Positions 12,957 through 25,160 of a DNA stretch of 64,000 bases are shown in pieces. The position numbers and the translations under genes were made by a program. The notes under the pieces were generated by a model. That model saw only the letters and a list, made by a program, of their open reading frames with translations, ran no database searches and was not told the origin of the DNA. The DNA comes from Magnaporthiopsis rhizophila (taxonomy: Eukaryota; Ascomycota; Sordariomycetes; Magnaporthales; Magnaporthaceae): the NCBI GenBank assembly GCA_003049465.1, contig PYSS01000031.1, forward strand, positions 124,001 to 188,000, written 5' to 3'. Position 1 is the stretch's first letter; each line of letters starts with the position of its first letter.

Positions 12957-13447
12957 TATCGGAATAGGCATTCTGTGCGCGTGCGATCCGGAAAAGGAGG
13001 ACGGAATGGAGGGACCCTCTGGGCCCCTTTGGATCCCGCACGGGCCAACCGGCCTGTGCGGCTAGAGCGGCGGATCCGCCCTTTGGGCAATCGCCTCCGC
13101 GCAAATAAAAGGGCAATCCTTTGCCCTTCTTTAGGCAAATAAATTCCTTTCTTCTTATGCATAATAATAGGATTTCCCCAGATTATAAAAATTGTTATTC
13201 ATATTTTTTGAAGATCTTCGAGCCGATTGAACAGAAAAAACCCTTTTCTGCTAATACCGATCAGTATTATCGAAAAATAAGACAAACAGTTAAATAAAGG
13301 ATTTAGCGCTAAATATTTACCCGTCGGATTTTTAAAATTTAAAAAAAGGTCGGTGAAAGATTTAAAAACAAAAAAATGCCTTTCTTTTGTTTAATAGCAT
13401 ATTTGTTAAACAAATAAATCCTTTTTTTTGGCCCGCGCTGTTCAATA
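12957..13447 (+). repeat. Copia 5' LTR, copy A
   Basis: About 491 bp. The end was placed at CAATA (RIP form of CAACA) just before ATTAGGTTAGGACC, which resembles a Copia-type primer binding site. The first 180 bp is GC-rich and holds consecutive hairpins: 13038-13059 (GCACGGGCC/GGCCTGTGC), one around 13073-13092, and a third near 13108-13125. The partner LTR is at 25161-25649 on the minus strand. Confidence 0.65.
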
Positions 13448-13499
13448 ATTAGGTTAGGACCAGTTGAAAAAATTTCACAAATTTAGGAAAAAATGTTAT

Positions 13500-15100
13500 A
13501 TAATCCCCGGAATAAATTGAATTATTAATTTTTAAATTTTCGAGGGTTTTTAAATTAAAAATTACCCTAAAACAAATTTATTTATTTATTTACCAAAATA
13601 ATAATTATAATTATTTCGATAAAATTTTAATAATTAAATAAGTATTATTAATAAAATATTTGAAATATAAAAAAACGGTTCCAAAAAGGATTCCGATCAG
13701 GAAAAAATTTATTTTTAAAAAATATTACAAAGCTATTTAAAAAATTGGGTTTTTCCCAAACCTTTATAAATTTTTATAATAAAAATTTTTTTTAATAAAA
13801 AAATTATACCTTAAAAAATTTGTTCCAAATTATTTTTAATAATTAAATTAATATTTGGATTATTAAATTTATGCTTAAAAATTGCCAATAATATAGCAAC
13901 CTTTTTATTCAGCTTTTTTCGAAAATTTTAACGGTTTAAACCTTATATATATAAAATAACTAAATATAAAAGCCCCGAAAATATTTATCAGATTTTTAAC
14001 AAATTATAAAATTATTATTCCTGGCAAATTAAATTTAAAAAGTTTAAAAAAATTGGATTTATTATTAACCGATACGAATAATACCCAAAATTTAGCAATT
14101 AGGGAAATAGCAAAACCCTTAACGATAAATTATTAGGATAAGGATAAAATTTTTAAAATTATAATTTTGCTTATAAAATTATCGGTTTAAATAAAGGTAT
14201 ATGGTTATTAGATTAGCAAAAAGCGGTTAATTGGAAATTTTTAAAACGGATTAACGCATAAATTAAAATGTAATGATTATTTTTATAACGGAATAACCTG
14301 TTATTAAAATAAAAACCGGCCGAAATATTAATTTTTTTTTTTCGATTTTTAAACCGAAACGGCAATTTTCAAATAATTATTCCCCTAATTTTCCTAAAAA
14401 AATATTACAGGGATTAAATTTTGGCAATTTTATAATAATTATTATTCAAATCAGGGATTAATTAAATAATTGAGGTTTATTTTTTTGATTTGTTAAATTG
14501 GAAAAACCGATTTTTAATTATAAAAAATTATATACCCGGTTATTATTACCAAATATTTTTGGCTTATAAACGGGCAAAAAGCCAAATAATTAACCTGTAT
14601 TGCATATTTTTTTCGCTAAATATAATTAATGTACTGCTCGATATAAGCTTGATAAAAATATTTGGAAATATATATAATAAAATGTATAAATATTTCGGAA
14701 AATAATACGATATTTTGAACGATAAGGTTTTAATTTTTGCAAATATTTATAAAACGTTTAATATTTCTTTTTTATAATTTTATATGCTTTTTTTATTAAT
14801 TTTTACAGGTTAAGCCAAAATTTATTTTATTCAGGTTATAAACAGGCGATATATTTTTAAAAAAAACCTATTTAAAGCTTAAAAAATATTTCGATACAAA
14901 AATTAATCAGCAATAATATTATACAAATTAAAGCTTACTTATATTCCAAATTATCAGTTTCGAAAATATAAATATAAGCAAAAGCAAAATGGAAGTATTT
15001 TAAACCTTTTTGGATAAATTCCAAATTTGCCAATAGATTTTAGGCCCTAATTATTAATAAAGCCATTAACTGGTTATAAGCGTTTTTTGTACAGTTCAGA
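13500..15100 (+). pseudogene. Copia gag remnant, copy A
   Basis: Positioned as gag by its location between LTR and protease and by duplication in copy B. No intact frame and no zinc knuckle that I can point to. A short ORF at 14490-14705 lies inside but has no recognisable family. Function is inferred from position only. Confidence 0.4.
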
Positions 15101-15229
15101 AAATGCCCAAATTTAAAATGGCCCTTTTATATCCAAAAAAAAACGTTCAAAAGACTGGCTTTCCAGTTTTGCAGTATTATACAGGTAAAAAAACGTTGCT
15201 ATTTATAGCAATTATTTTGTCGAATATAA

Positions 15230-15428
15230 TGTTACAATCACAGGCCTTCTGCTCCTAGGGTAGGGCACCTAGGGGCGGTGTTGAGCAGTACTGGGGTGCA
15301 AGGTCGCCTTGCACGTGATCTGGGGGTCTGATAGAACAGTTATTTGTATTTGCTTGCCCAAAGGGTTACCTTGGAGCTAATTTAGGTTGACTGATACCGA
15401 AGCCTCAGTTAAGAATTATCTAGCACAG
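15230..15428 (-). repeat. Family G solo LTR, left part (split by G4)
   Basis: Starts TGTTACAATCACAGG and is interrupted at 15428 by G4. Together with 22694-22961 it makes a ~467 bp LTR in minus orientation. Its outer flanks (TATAA on the left, GCTAT on the right) do not match, so there is no target duplication. That suggests ectopic recombination rather than a simple insertion and excision. Confidence 0.8.
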
Positions 15429-15923
15429 TGTTACGACCACAGCTGGCAGGGGGCAGAAGGGCTGGGGCTAACCCCCAGCACGATGCTTTTACCCCCCAGT
15501 TATAAAAGCCAAAGGCTGAATAACTAAGGCCAGGACGGTGTAAAGGGTTACGTAACCAAATATTTATCTAATCAGGATTTGTGGATTTGTAATAAAGCAA
15601 CAAATCCAAAGATTTGTGGATTTGTAGCAAAATAACAAATCCAAAGATTTGTGGATTTGTAATAAAGTAACAGATCCAAAAAGATATGGTACAAAAGGGT
15701 TACGGATATATAAAGGTAAAGGTTTTTTACTGTATCGGATAATTTTTGATTAAAATTTTGGTATTAGTTAATTTAAATTAGTTTTAAGGCACCCTTTTGG
15801 GCAAATAATCGAGATTTTTGTTATTATTTTAGTTTTTTAAATATAAGCGATTTTGTGAAAATTATACTGCTTAGCACCTTTTCTAACGTATTTTATCCTA
15901 AAAGCAAAAAACCGTTTGTAATA
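15429..15923 (+). repeat. 5' LTR of G4
   Basis: 495 bp ending TTTGTAATA (RIP form of GTAACA). It contains three tandem 35-bp units at 15576-15610, 15611-15645 and 15646-15680, each beginning GATTTGTGGATTTGT. The first ~50 bp is GC-rich and well kept. Confidence 0.9.
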
Positions 15924-15959
15924 TTTTGATTGATCCTGTTCAGTATTTACCAAAAGTAA

Positions 15960-16700
15960 CGAGCAATAATAATTATATTAATTGCAGGTAAAAAATCCAA
16001 GGGTGTTATTATTACTGGCAAACTGTATAATAATTTTTCGGCGGCCATGCAAATATTTATTATAAAAATCGAAAAATTTAAAAAAGTTTAAACCGAGCTT
16101 TATATTACTGTTAAATTTTACAAATTTTTTTTGCCTGATAAATATGATAAAAAGAAAGGTAAAATTAAGATGTTTTTAACCGAATATAAGGGGTATTTTT
16201 TGTTTTATCAAAACCATTTTTAGCAAAAAAAATAAAAAGTTACTTATACAGCTATATATTTAAATAGCAAGGTTAAAGATTAATTTGAACTTATTTGGTT
16301 TAATTATTTAAAGGGGTATAATAAATTTAAAAAAAAAATTAAGCTGGTATTTGCTAATTTTAAAAAGTTCGGAGAAAAGGTTGCAAAATTTTTTGGATAA
16401 ATCGATAAAAAATGGGTAATCGAAAGGAAATTATTTTAGTTCCGGTAAAAAGGCCCCATATTAACCTATATTTTTGAATTTTAATAATTGGTTAACAAGC
16501 TCGATTAAACGGAGGATACCAAAATAATCCAGTTTTATTAAAGGCTAAAAAATAATATAAAAAATAAGTTGTTTAAACAGGAACAATCTGAAAATTTTGT
16601 TGATTATATTATTATGGTTATTTATATTAATAATAAATTGTACAAATATTGCCTCGAGAAAAAAGTTTAACAAACCAAGCCAATAGTGCAAAATAATAAA
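15960..16700 (+). pseudogene. G4 gag remnant
   Basis: Plus-strand frame with the family G gag blocks: a KFYKFFLPDKY block near 16115, YFLFYQNHF near 16200, and VFANFKKFGEKVAKFFG followed by IERKLF near 16350-16435. Several stops break it. The downstream 16771-17016 frame (Lys-rich) may be the gag C-terminus or protease linker; I see no clear zinc knuckle. Confidence 0.65.
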
Positions 16701-18889
16701 GCTAACCAAAAAAAAGCGAAATAATAATAATTTATAGCTTATAATATACACCCTGAACTTATAAATTTTAATGCTGAAATTATATATTAGTAAAAAAAAT
16801 AAAAATATATCAGGTTTAAAAATCCAAAGGACGGAAAATATTTTAAATATAGGAAAAAAGGATATATTAAAAAGGATTATTCGTAAAAAAACCAATAAAT
16901 GGTTGTTTTTTACCAAACAAATGCACAAAAAAAAACGAATTTATAATTCCAACCTTATCCAAAATAATATAATAGGTAAAAAAAAAAGCCTGTGTTTCGG
17001 AGCATTATTTAGCTAAATTTATTGCTTTAATAAAAATTGTATAATCCATTATTCCGATAAAAATGCTATAGGGTATTATCCAAAATAACAAATTGCTATA
17101 ATATAATAGGTTGATTAATCCCGGTTTGGTAACCAAAGAAAAATTAGAATAAATACTAATTTTATAATATTCGAAAAAAAGGATAATATAATAACGCACA
17201 TTTCGGAAAAATTTAAAAAGCTAATTTAATATAAAAACGTATCGGATATTTTGGTTAATAATTTTAAGGAAAATTTAAATATAAATATAAAAATGGAACA
17301 GTTTTTGGGCCAAATGCATTTAATATAAGCTTAAAAAGAAAAATTAAATTTAATAATATTTAAAAAAATTATAAAAATGGATTTTAGCAATAAAGGATTT
17401 AACAAATAATAATAGCAATATATTATCGATTTTAAAAAATTTTAGCAAAAATTTGATTAATAATTAATTAATATAAAAAAATAATCCTTTATAACCAAAA
17501 AAAAAATACGAAAAGCGTATACCTTATTTAAATTCCTGAAAATAAACCAATAATTTTAGGATCAGCCCAAACCTATTAATAGTTTAATATGCAAAAAACC
17601 AGCGCAAAATAATAAAAAAAAGCCCTTAAATTGGTTAAAAAATAACCAATTAATTATTTATTATAAGGCATTATTTAAAAATATTCCGAACCTAAACCAG
17701 CAATTAGCGCAATTATATATATTAAATTATAAAAATATAAACCCCGATACGGGCCATTATAATAAGCTTTTTTGGGCCAAATATTTATACAATAATTACC
17801 AATATTATATAGCCAAAAAGCTAAAATATAATTTTTTCTTATAAAAAAAAAGAAAAGGACCAGTGCAATATTTATAATAAAAATACCAGTTTTCGAAATG
17901 GTAAATAGCAAAAATGGGCTATAAAAATTTTGCAGCAATTTTTAAACTATTATCAGTATACTTTATAATATACTTAGCAGGAATTTTTATATATCAGATA
18001 TGCAAAAAACCGAAATGCAAAATATATATAAAAAAAAAAGCAAAGGTTTGGATAAATAAATTTGCCCGATCGATAAAAATAATTAAGGCCCGGAAATAAG
18101 CGCTTTAAACAAAAAATCAAAAAGCTTATCCAAAAATAGGGCACAAATAGGGCAATAATTAATAAAATTTTTAGCAATAACAATTATTGATTAATATAAA
18201 TATATTAGGATAATAATATATTAAAAAGGGCAAAAAATAAAAATTATAATTAATTGCAAAGTTTAAAAAAATTATTTTTTGCTAAAAGCGGTAAAAAGGT
18301 ATAATATTCCGATATATTAGAAAAAAAAACCATATAACCTTATAATAATAAAATAAAAACCAATTATATTTAATAAAGGAAAAATTAATATTAAAACTAA
18401 TTAATTTTAATTTTAATTTTTAAAAAAAACCTGCAAAATAATTCTAAATATTATAAATATAGGAGGGGAAAATTTAATTGTAGGCTTTTTATAGTTTAAA
18501 AAGTATAACCTTTTAATAAATTGGATTACTGAACAAATTTAATGGAGGAAATTATTATTAATTAATAAAAAAGCCTAATAATTATAGGTTCCGGATAATA
18601 AAAAACGGATATCAGAAAGGGCAATTGCGATAGCAGCAAAATTTGGCAATTAATTTTGGCAAATTATACCAACCGAAGCACTAATAAATATAAATATAAA
18701 CGAATCCAACGAGCAAAAAATTACCAAAAAGGGATTTAGAAATATTTTTAAAAAATATTACAAATATTGAAAATTATTTTAAAAAAATTTGGAAATGGTA
18801 TTGCCAAAATATGGACCGTTTAATTATAAAATTAAATTTAAACCAGAAGCATAATTTAAGTATCAAAAACTGTACCGATTAAATTTTTA

Positions 18890-19560
18890 ATAAAAAAAGC
18901 TGCTATAGGAACAGCTCGAGGAAAAAATCAGGAAAGGACTTATTAAACCTTTCAATTTCCCTATAAAATATAAAATTTTGTTTATTTTTAAAAAAAACGG
19001 AAAAAAACGGATATATATCGATTACCATTTGTTAAATTAAAAAAAATAAAAGATCGGTATTTTTTATTTTTAATTAATAAGTTTAAAAATAAGTTCGGGA
19101 AAAGCCGGTGGTTTACAGCCCTAAATTTATACAAAGCTTATAACCTGTTAAAAATTAAAAAAAGGGATAAATAAAAAATTACTTTTCGAACCAAATTTGG
19201 AATTTTCGAATTATTAATAATAATTGTCGGATTTACTAATATACCAGCTATATTTTAGCAAATAATTAATTATATATTACAAAAATATTTCGATATTTTC
19301 ACTTTTGTATACCTAAATAATATTTTAATTTTTTCAAAAATACTGGAAAAATATAAATAATATATGCACAAAATACTGCAAAAATTGCAAAATGCAAAAT
19401 TTTTGGTTAATTAGGACAAATGCATATAATATTTTTTAAAAGTGATTTTTTTTGGGTTTATTATTAAATAAGGAAAAATTTAAATAAAATTTAAAAAGAT
19501 ATAAACGATAAAAAATTAACCTGTATTTATTACGGTTAAAAAAATATAAGGTTTTTTAGG
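18890..19560 (+). pseudogene. G4 reverse transcriptase remnant
   Basis: Ty3-type RT pieces in order: KKNGKKRIYIDY (motif of VPKKNGKxR), TKFGIFELL, FxYLNNILIFSK (the YLDD box with Asp to Asn, as G-to-A RIP would give) and GFLNFYRKFI (LGFxNFYRRFI). Frame shifts and stops separate them. Positions are approximate. Confidence 0.75.
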
Positions 19561-20159
19561 GTTTTTAAATTTTTACCGAAAATTTATCCAAAATTTTAAC
19601 AAAAAGGTTATATTATTTATAAATTTTACCAAAAATAACACCCAATTTTATTAGGGGATATAAAAATAAATAACCTTTGAATTGCTAAAAAAAGCTATTA
19701 TCCAAATACCGGTATTAATAATACCAAACCCAAAAAAACCTTTCGAAATTAAAATTAATGCATTAGATTTTGTTATCGGGGAATAGCTAAAATAGCGAAA
19801 CGATTAAAAAAAGTTGCACTTTTGTGCATTTTTTTCGCAAAAATTAAATAAACCTAAATTAAACTATTAAATCCATAATAAAAAACTTTTTGCTATTATT
19901 AAAATTTTGGAAAAATGAAAGGTATATTTGTGCAAAGCCAACCACCAAATTATGGTATATATCGATTATAAAAACCTATTATAATTTATTATTAGCTAAA
20001 TGCTAAATAAAAAATAAATTTAATAAAGCCAGTTTTTTTAAAATTATAATTTTCGAATTAAGGTTAAAAAAGGATCAAAAAATGGCCGAGCGGATATTTT
20101 AAACCGTTAACCGAATTATTAAAAAAATATACCATTAAAAATATGCGCAATTTTGGCCA

Positions 20160-21500
20160 AAGGACCAAACGGATCCCTGATCCTAGCATAGCAGGTATTG
20201 GCCAAAATAACCCGATAAAAAAGCTGAACCCTAGAAAAAATCCAGCAGATTTATAACCAAATAACTAATAAATACCAGGGAATTGTTAAAACCTGGAAAA
20301 AATTTCGATAATATTATAGGTTTATAAAAATTTGTGCCGAAATATAAAATATAATTAAAAATTACAAAAATTATACGAAAAATAAAACCAGTAAGTATAA
20401 ATTTTATGAATTATTATAACCTTTACCAGTATTTAGCAAAGTATAGCAAAAAATTATGGCGGATTTTATTATAGGGTTATTTAAATTAAAAAAATCTTTC
20501 ACAAATGTTCAATATAATAATATTATAATAATAATCGATCGATTTACCAAATATGCTATATATTTATTATTTAAAAAAAATGCAAAGGTTATAAACCTAA
20601 CTTATATTTTTATCCGGAATATAATTGCGGAATACAAAACACCAAAATGTATGGTTTTAAACCGAAATAAATTGTTTAATAGTAAGTTTTGGAAATAATT
20701 TATAATAAATTTAGGTGCGAAATATACCTTTTCCACGGTTTATTATCCTTAAATAAATGGGCAAACAAAACAAACGAACCAAATTATAAAATAACATTTA
20801 TATTATTTTATTAATTACAAATAAAATAATTGGGTATCATTATTTTTTATAATATAATTTGTATATAACAGTTTAATATACAAAAGTATAAAAATTATGC
20901 TATTTTATGCAAATTACGGGTATATATTTACAATATATAAAAAATTTAAAACAAAATTATATATTTTAATAGCAAAAATATAAGTGAAAAAATTTATTAA
21001 ACTATACAAAAATTTTCAGGCAAAGCTAAAAAAATTGCAATAGCGCATATTTATACAGGCCAATAAAAAAAGGATTAAAGAACCAACCTTTAAAAAAAGG
21101 GATAATATTTATCTTTTTCGATATAATATTAAAATAAAATAATCAAATAACAAATTAAACCATAAAAAATTGGGACTATTCAAAATCCTAAAAAAAATTT
21201 CCGATATTAATTATAAATTTTAATTGTTACCAATTATGCATAACTATCCGATCTTTTATATAAATTTGCTCGAACCAGTACCACCAGGGTTTAAAAATAA
21301 CAAGTTAATAAAAATCGACCCAAAATAAAAATATAAAATTAAAAAAATTTTAAACAAAAATATTATCGATAAAATTAAATATTATTTGGTTAAATGGGCA
21401 AAATATAAAATTAAAAAAAGCATTTGGAAAAAGGAAATAAACCTAAAAGGTGTATTAAAATTTTTCGAAAAATACCAGCGGAAAGTTTTTGGAAAGGAAT
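20160..21500 (+). pseudogene. G4 integrase with chromodomain, degraded
   Basis: The open piece at 20456-20698 carries the integrase core signature: MADFIIGLF, IIIIIDRFTKYAIY, then IIAEYKTPK and LNRNKLFNSKFWK, matching D-F-I..VDRFTKxA...SDRGxxFxSxFW. Downstream frames give INGQTKQTNQ (DGQTERxNQ) and a C-terminal block near 21310-21500 with KYKIKKILN, YYLVKWAKY and a trailing LKFFEKYQ. The last block is a chromodomain (IxYLVKWxGYxxxxxTWExxxNL). In chromoviruses this domain is thought to steer insertion to methylated heterochromatin. Confidence 0.8.
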
Positions 21501-21639
21501 TAATATTAGTGCCAAAATTCGGATTTTAATTCGGAACGCTAAAATAATTTACCTGGTTAAAATAAAATTAATAAATTAAGGTTAGAATTAATCCTGTAAT
21601 TAGCCCAGCCTGGAAATAACGGAGGAAAATTAGGGGCTA

Positions 21640-22180
21640 ACAGGTTTAAAAAAGCGATAAGGGCCTAAATAACCGCCTTTTCGGCTTTTTCCTGCTTAAC
21701 CCGCTCCAATTCCTTAATATTATCAATTTTGCAACAAATAGCACGTATTATTTTTTTTAACCACATTTATTTTTATTATTGCAAGCAAAAAAAAAATTTT
21801 TCCGCTTTTTTCAGCTTAGTTTTTAATTTGTTATACTAAACCATAATATTCCAAAATTTAATAGGCAAAAAGCTTAAAATATTACAACCAGAATGGTTAA
21901 TACGAAAATATTTTATATACCGAAAAAAATCTTAAAAAAAGGCCACACACAAAGCGCAACCCAAAAATTCGCAATAAAAATAGGAAAATATATTAAAAAA
22001 ACGAAAAAAAATAACAGTTAAAAACTTTTTGCAATAAAGGGTTTTTTTAGCAAAACGGTATTTTTGCACCCGACCAAACATTTTATTAAAAAAAAAAGGG
22101 ATGAAAAATAGCAAAAAAAAAAAATATTTATTATTAAAAAAAAACGGGGCTGCAAATATGGCCAAAGAAGTTTGGCCTAA
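21640..22180 (-). pseudogene. Antisense Zn2Cys6-like ORF trace in G4
   Basis: Minus-strand frame at the same place as in G2 and G3. The six zinc-ligand positions at 21884-21982 keep the spacing x2-x7-x9-x2-x7. Three are Cys and three are Tyr, the expected result of TGY to TAY by RIP. Downstream (lower coordinates) come KLKTKLKKAEK, then KMWLKKIIRAI and IKELERVKQEKAEKA, a basic helix then an acidic coil, as in the other copies. Confidence 0.65.
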
Positions 22181-22193
22181 AAGGGAAACCTAA

Positions 22194-22688
22194 TATTACA
22201 ACCATAACTGGCAAAAAACAAAAAGGCTAGGGCTAACCCCCAGTATAATGCTTTTACCCTGCAATTATAAAAATTAAAGGTTAAATAATTAAGGCCAGAA
22301 CGGTGCAAAAGGTTACATAACCAGGTATTTACCTAATTAAAATTTATGGATCTATAATAAAGCAACAAATTCAAGGATTTGTGGATTTGTAACAAAATAA
22401 TAAATCCAAAGATTTGTGGATCTGTAACAGAGCAACAAATCCAAAAAAACATGGTACGGAAAGGTTACGGATATATAAAAGTAAAGGTTTCCTACTGTAT
22501 CGGATAGTTTTTAACTAAGGCTTTGGTATTAGTTAACCTAAATTAGCTCCAAGGCACCCTTTTGGGTAAACAATCGAGATTTTTGTTACTATTCCAGTTT
22601 CCTAAGCACAAGCAACCTTATAAAGATTATACTGCTCAGCACCTCCCCTAGCGTACCCTACCCTAGGAGCAAAAAACCGTTTGTAACA
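22194..22688 (+). repeat. 3' LTR of G4
   Basis: 495 bp, TATTACAACC (RIP form of TGTTACGACC) to GTAACA, equal in length to the 5' LTR. Preceded by the polypurine tract AAAAGGGAAACC. It has the same 35-bp unit family, RIP-altered, at about 22340-22445. Confidence 0.9.
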
Positions 22689-22693
22689 CACAG

Positions 22694-22961
22694 TAGGAAA
22701 CCTTTGCCTTATATACCCGTGCTATCTCTATGCCAGACCCGTGCTATGTTTGCTATGTCCCTAGCAAACATATCACCGTGCTATGTTTGCTATATTCCTA
22801 GCAAACATATCACTTTGCTTAGGTAAGTGTCTGATCACGTGACCTTTCACTCTCTCTGGCCCCAGTCATGTGATCCTTGGTCCTTTATGACTGCGGGGTA
22901 AAGGCGCACCGCTGGGGGTTAGCCCCAACCCTTCTGTCCCCTGCCAGCTGTGGTCGTAACA
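22694..22961 (-). repeat. Family G solo LTR, right part
   Basis: Continuation of the LTR interrupted by G4. It holds two well-kept 37-bp units at 22741-22777 and 22778-22814, each with the inverted repeat TTTGCTAT..(A)TAGCAAA. A GATCACGTGACC palindromic box follows near 22834-22846, then the GC-rich end CTGTGGTCGTAACA. This is the least RIP-altered LTR in the window. Confidence 0.85.
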
Positions 22962-23256
22962 GCTATAAGAAATAGGCCTAAATGCAATACCGGAAAGCTT
23001 TATCGGCAAAATAGCTGGCAATAGCAGCGGTAAAAAAATGCATCGATAACATTTTTCCCTTATTATTATTTAACTAATCGCTGGGCTTTAATATTAATTG
23101 GGCTTATTAATTATTTGCGGGTTTTTTATTATCCTTATTGCTATTTTTTTTATATTTGAAAAAAAATTGGGCAAAATTTTTTTTAATTATTATATTTTTG
23201 GCAAATATTCCTTTAATATTTTTTTGCGCTACATTATTTCTCCGGTATATATTGCA

Positions 23257-23511
23257 CTAAACAGTAACCATGCTTGGTATAAACCCAGCATTTGCCTTAA
23301 AAATTATAAAAATGCCTTTTCCGGGGGCCGTTATTGTTCCATTTGCCGGTATAACGTTTATTTCTGGGTTTTTTTTTTCAAATTTGCATTCGATAAAATA
23401 ATTATTATAAATAGCGATATTTTTTTTTACCTGTATAGTGCTGCAAAATTGGAAAGCTAGGCCTTTAAATATTTTTCTTGGATATAAAAGGGCCATTTTA
23501 AACTTGGGCAT
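23257..23511 (-). pseudogene. Copia protease-region fragment, copy B
   Basis: 84-residue open piece. After MPKFKMALLYP it runs to a region with NNYFIECKF, NGTITAPGKG and ANAGFIPSM. This resembles the segment downstream of the DSGA(T/S) box in fungal Copia polyproteins (FIxYxxF...NGxxxxxGKGxVxxPF). I cannot see the catalytic Asp-Ser/Thr-Gly triad itself. The frame continues leftwards with stops to ~22962. Confidence 0.5.
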
Positions 23512-25160
23512 TTTCTGAATTGCACAAAAAATGTTTGTAACTAATTAGTGATTTTGCTAATAATCGGGGTCTAAAGCTTATTAACAAATTTGAAATTTAT
23601 CCAAAAAGGTTTGAAACATTTCCATTTTGCTTTTATTTATATTTATATTTTTAAAACTAATAATTTGGAATATAATCGAGTTTTAATCCGTATAATATTA
23701 TTGCTAATTAACTTTTATATCGAAATATTCCTTAAATTTTAAATAGGTTTTTTTAAAAATATATCACTTGCTTATAACCTAAATAAAATAAACTTTGGCT
23801 TAATTTATAAAAATTAGTGGAAAAAATATATGGAGCTATAAAAGGAAAATGCTAAACATTTTACAGGTATTTGCAAAAATTAAAACCTTATTATTCAAAA
23901 TATCGTATTATTTTCCGAAATATTTATACGTTTTATTATATATATTTTTAAATATTTTTATTAAGCTTATATTAAACGGTATATTGGCCGTATCCAGCAA
24001 AAAAAATATGCGGTATAAATTAATCGTTTGGCTTTTTATTTATTTATAAGCCAAAAATTTTTGGTAATAATAGCCGGGCATATAATTTTTTATAGCTGGA
24101 AACCAATTTTCCCAATCTGGCAAATTAGGAAAATAAACCCCAATTAATTAACTAATTTTTGGTTTGGATAATAACTATTATAAAATTACCAAAATCTAAT
24201 GTTTATGGCATTTTTAGGGGGAATTAAATAAATGGTTATCCGAAAATTACCGTTTCGATTTGGGAATTGGAAAAAAGGATTAATATTTCGGCCGGTTTCT
24301 GTTTTAATAACAGATTTTTTCGTTATAAAAATAATTATTATATTTTAATTTATACACTAATCCGTTTTAAAATCTCCGGTTAACCATTTTTTATTAATCT
24401 GATAGCCGTATACCTCCATTTGGACCGATAATTTTGCGGGCAAAATTACAATTTTAAAAATTTTGTCCTTATCCCGATAATTTATCATTAAGGGTTTTGC
24501 TACTCCCCTAATCGCCAGGTTTTGGGCATTATCCGTATCGGTTAATAACAGATCCAGTTTTTTTAAATTTTTAAATTTAACCTGCTAAAAATAATAATTT
24601 TGCAATTTGTTAAAAACCTGATAAATATTTTCGGGGCTTTTATATCCAACCGTTCCATATATATAAGGTTTAAACCGTTAAAATCCTCGAAAAAAGCTAA
24701 AAAAAAAATTACCGCATTATTAACAGTTTTTAAGCATAAATTTAATAATCCAAATATTAATTTAATCGTTAAAAACGGTTTAAAACAAACTTTTTAAAAT
24801 ATAATTTTTTTATTAAAAAATTTTCGTTACAAAAATTTATAAAGGTTTGGGAAAAACCCAATTTTTTAAATAGCTTCGTAATATTTTTCAAAGGATAAAT
24901 CTTTTCCTGATCGAAATCCCTTTCGAAACCGTTCTTTTATATTTTAAATATTTTATCAGTGGTGCCTATTTAATCGTTAAAGCCTTACTGGACTAACCAT
25001 AATTATTATTTTAATAATTGAACGAGCAAATTTGCCTTAGGATAATTTTCTGATCCAAAAACCCTCAAAAACTTAAAAACTAATAATTTAATCCATTCCG
25101 GGGATTATATAACATTCTTTCCTAAATTTATAAGATTTTTTCAATTAATTTTAACCTAAT

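Larger units (their letters stand above)
12957..15229 (+). mobile_element. Ty1/Copia copy A, 5' half (LTR, gag, start of protease)
   Basis: Begins with an LTR starting TATCGGAATAGGC at 12957. It continues through a gag-like region to a frame at 15104-15229 starting MPKFKMALLYP, which matches the better-kept minus frame at 23257-23511. It stops abruptly where the family G solo LTR begins at 15230. The whole 2.27 kb is repeated in inverted orientation at 23390-25649. Copy identity as Copia rests on that protease frame and on the nearby Copia pol piece at 25650-27967. Confidence 0.7.
15429..22688 (+). mobile_element. Family G chromovirus copy G4, full length with 5-bp target duplication
   Basis: 7260 bp element with two 495-bp LTRs, ends TGTTACGACC and TTTGTAACA, flanked by CACAG at 15424-15428 and 22689-22693. 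Order is gag (~15960-16700), a protease region, RT (~18890-19560), RNase H (~19720-20120), integrase (20160-21260), chromodomain (~21310-21500), an antisense ORF, polypurine tract 22178-22193 and 3' LTR. This is Ty3/Gypsy order, and a 5-bp duplication is usual for the group. Frames are riddled with TAA/TAG. It interrupts an older solo LTR of its own family. Confidence 0.92.

Noticed and set aside
15924..15950. Primer binding site of family G
   Set aside because: The sequence after the 5' LTR (TTTTGATTGATCCTG) does not begin with the usual TGG and I cannot assign a tRNA; self-priming is possible but not shown.
16545..16928. 127-codon hydrophobic minus-strand ORF
   Set aside because: Antisense of the G4 gag region; hydrophobicity comes from A-rich sense DNA.
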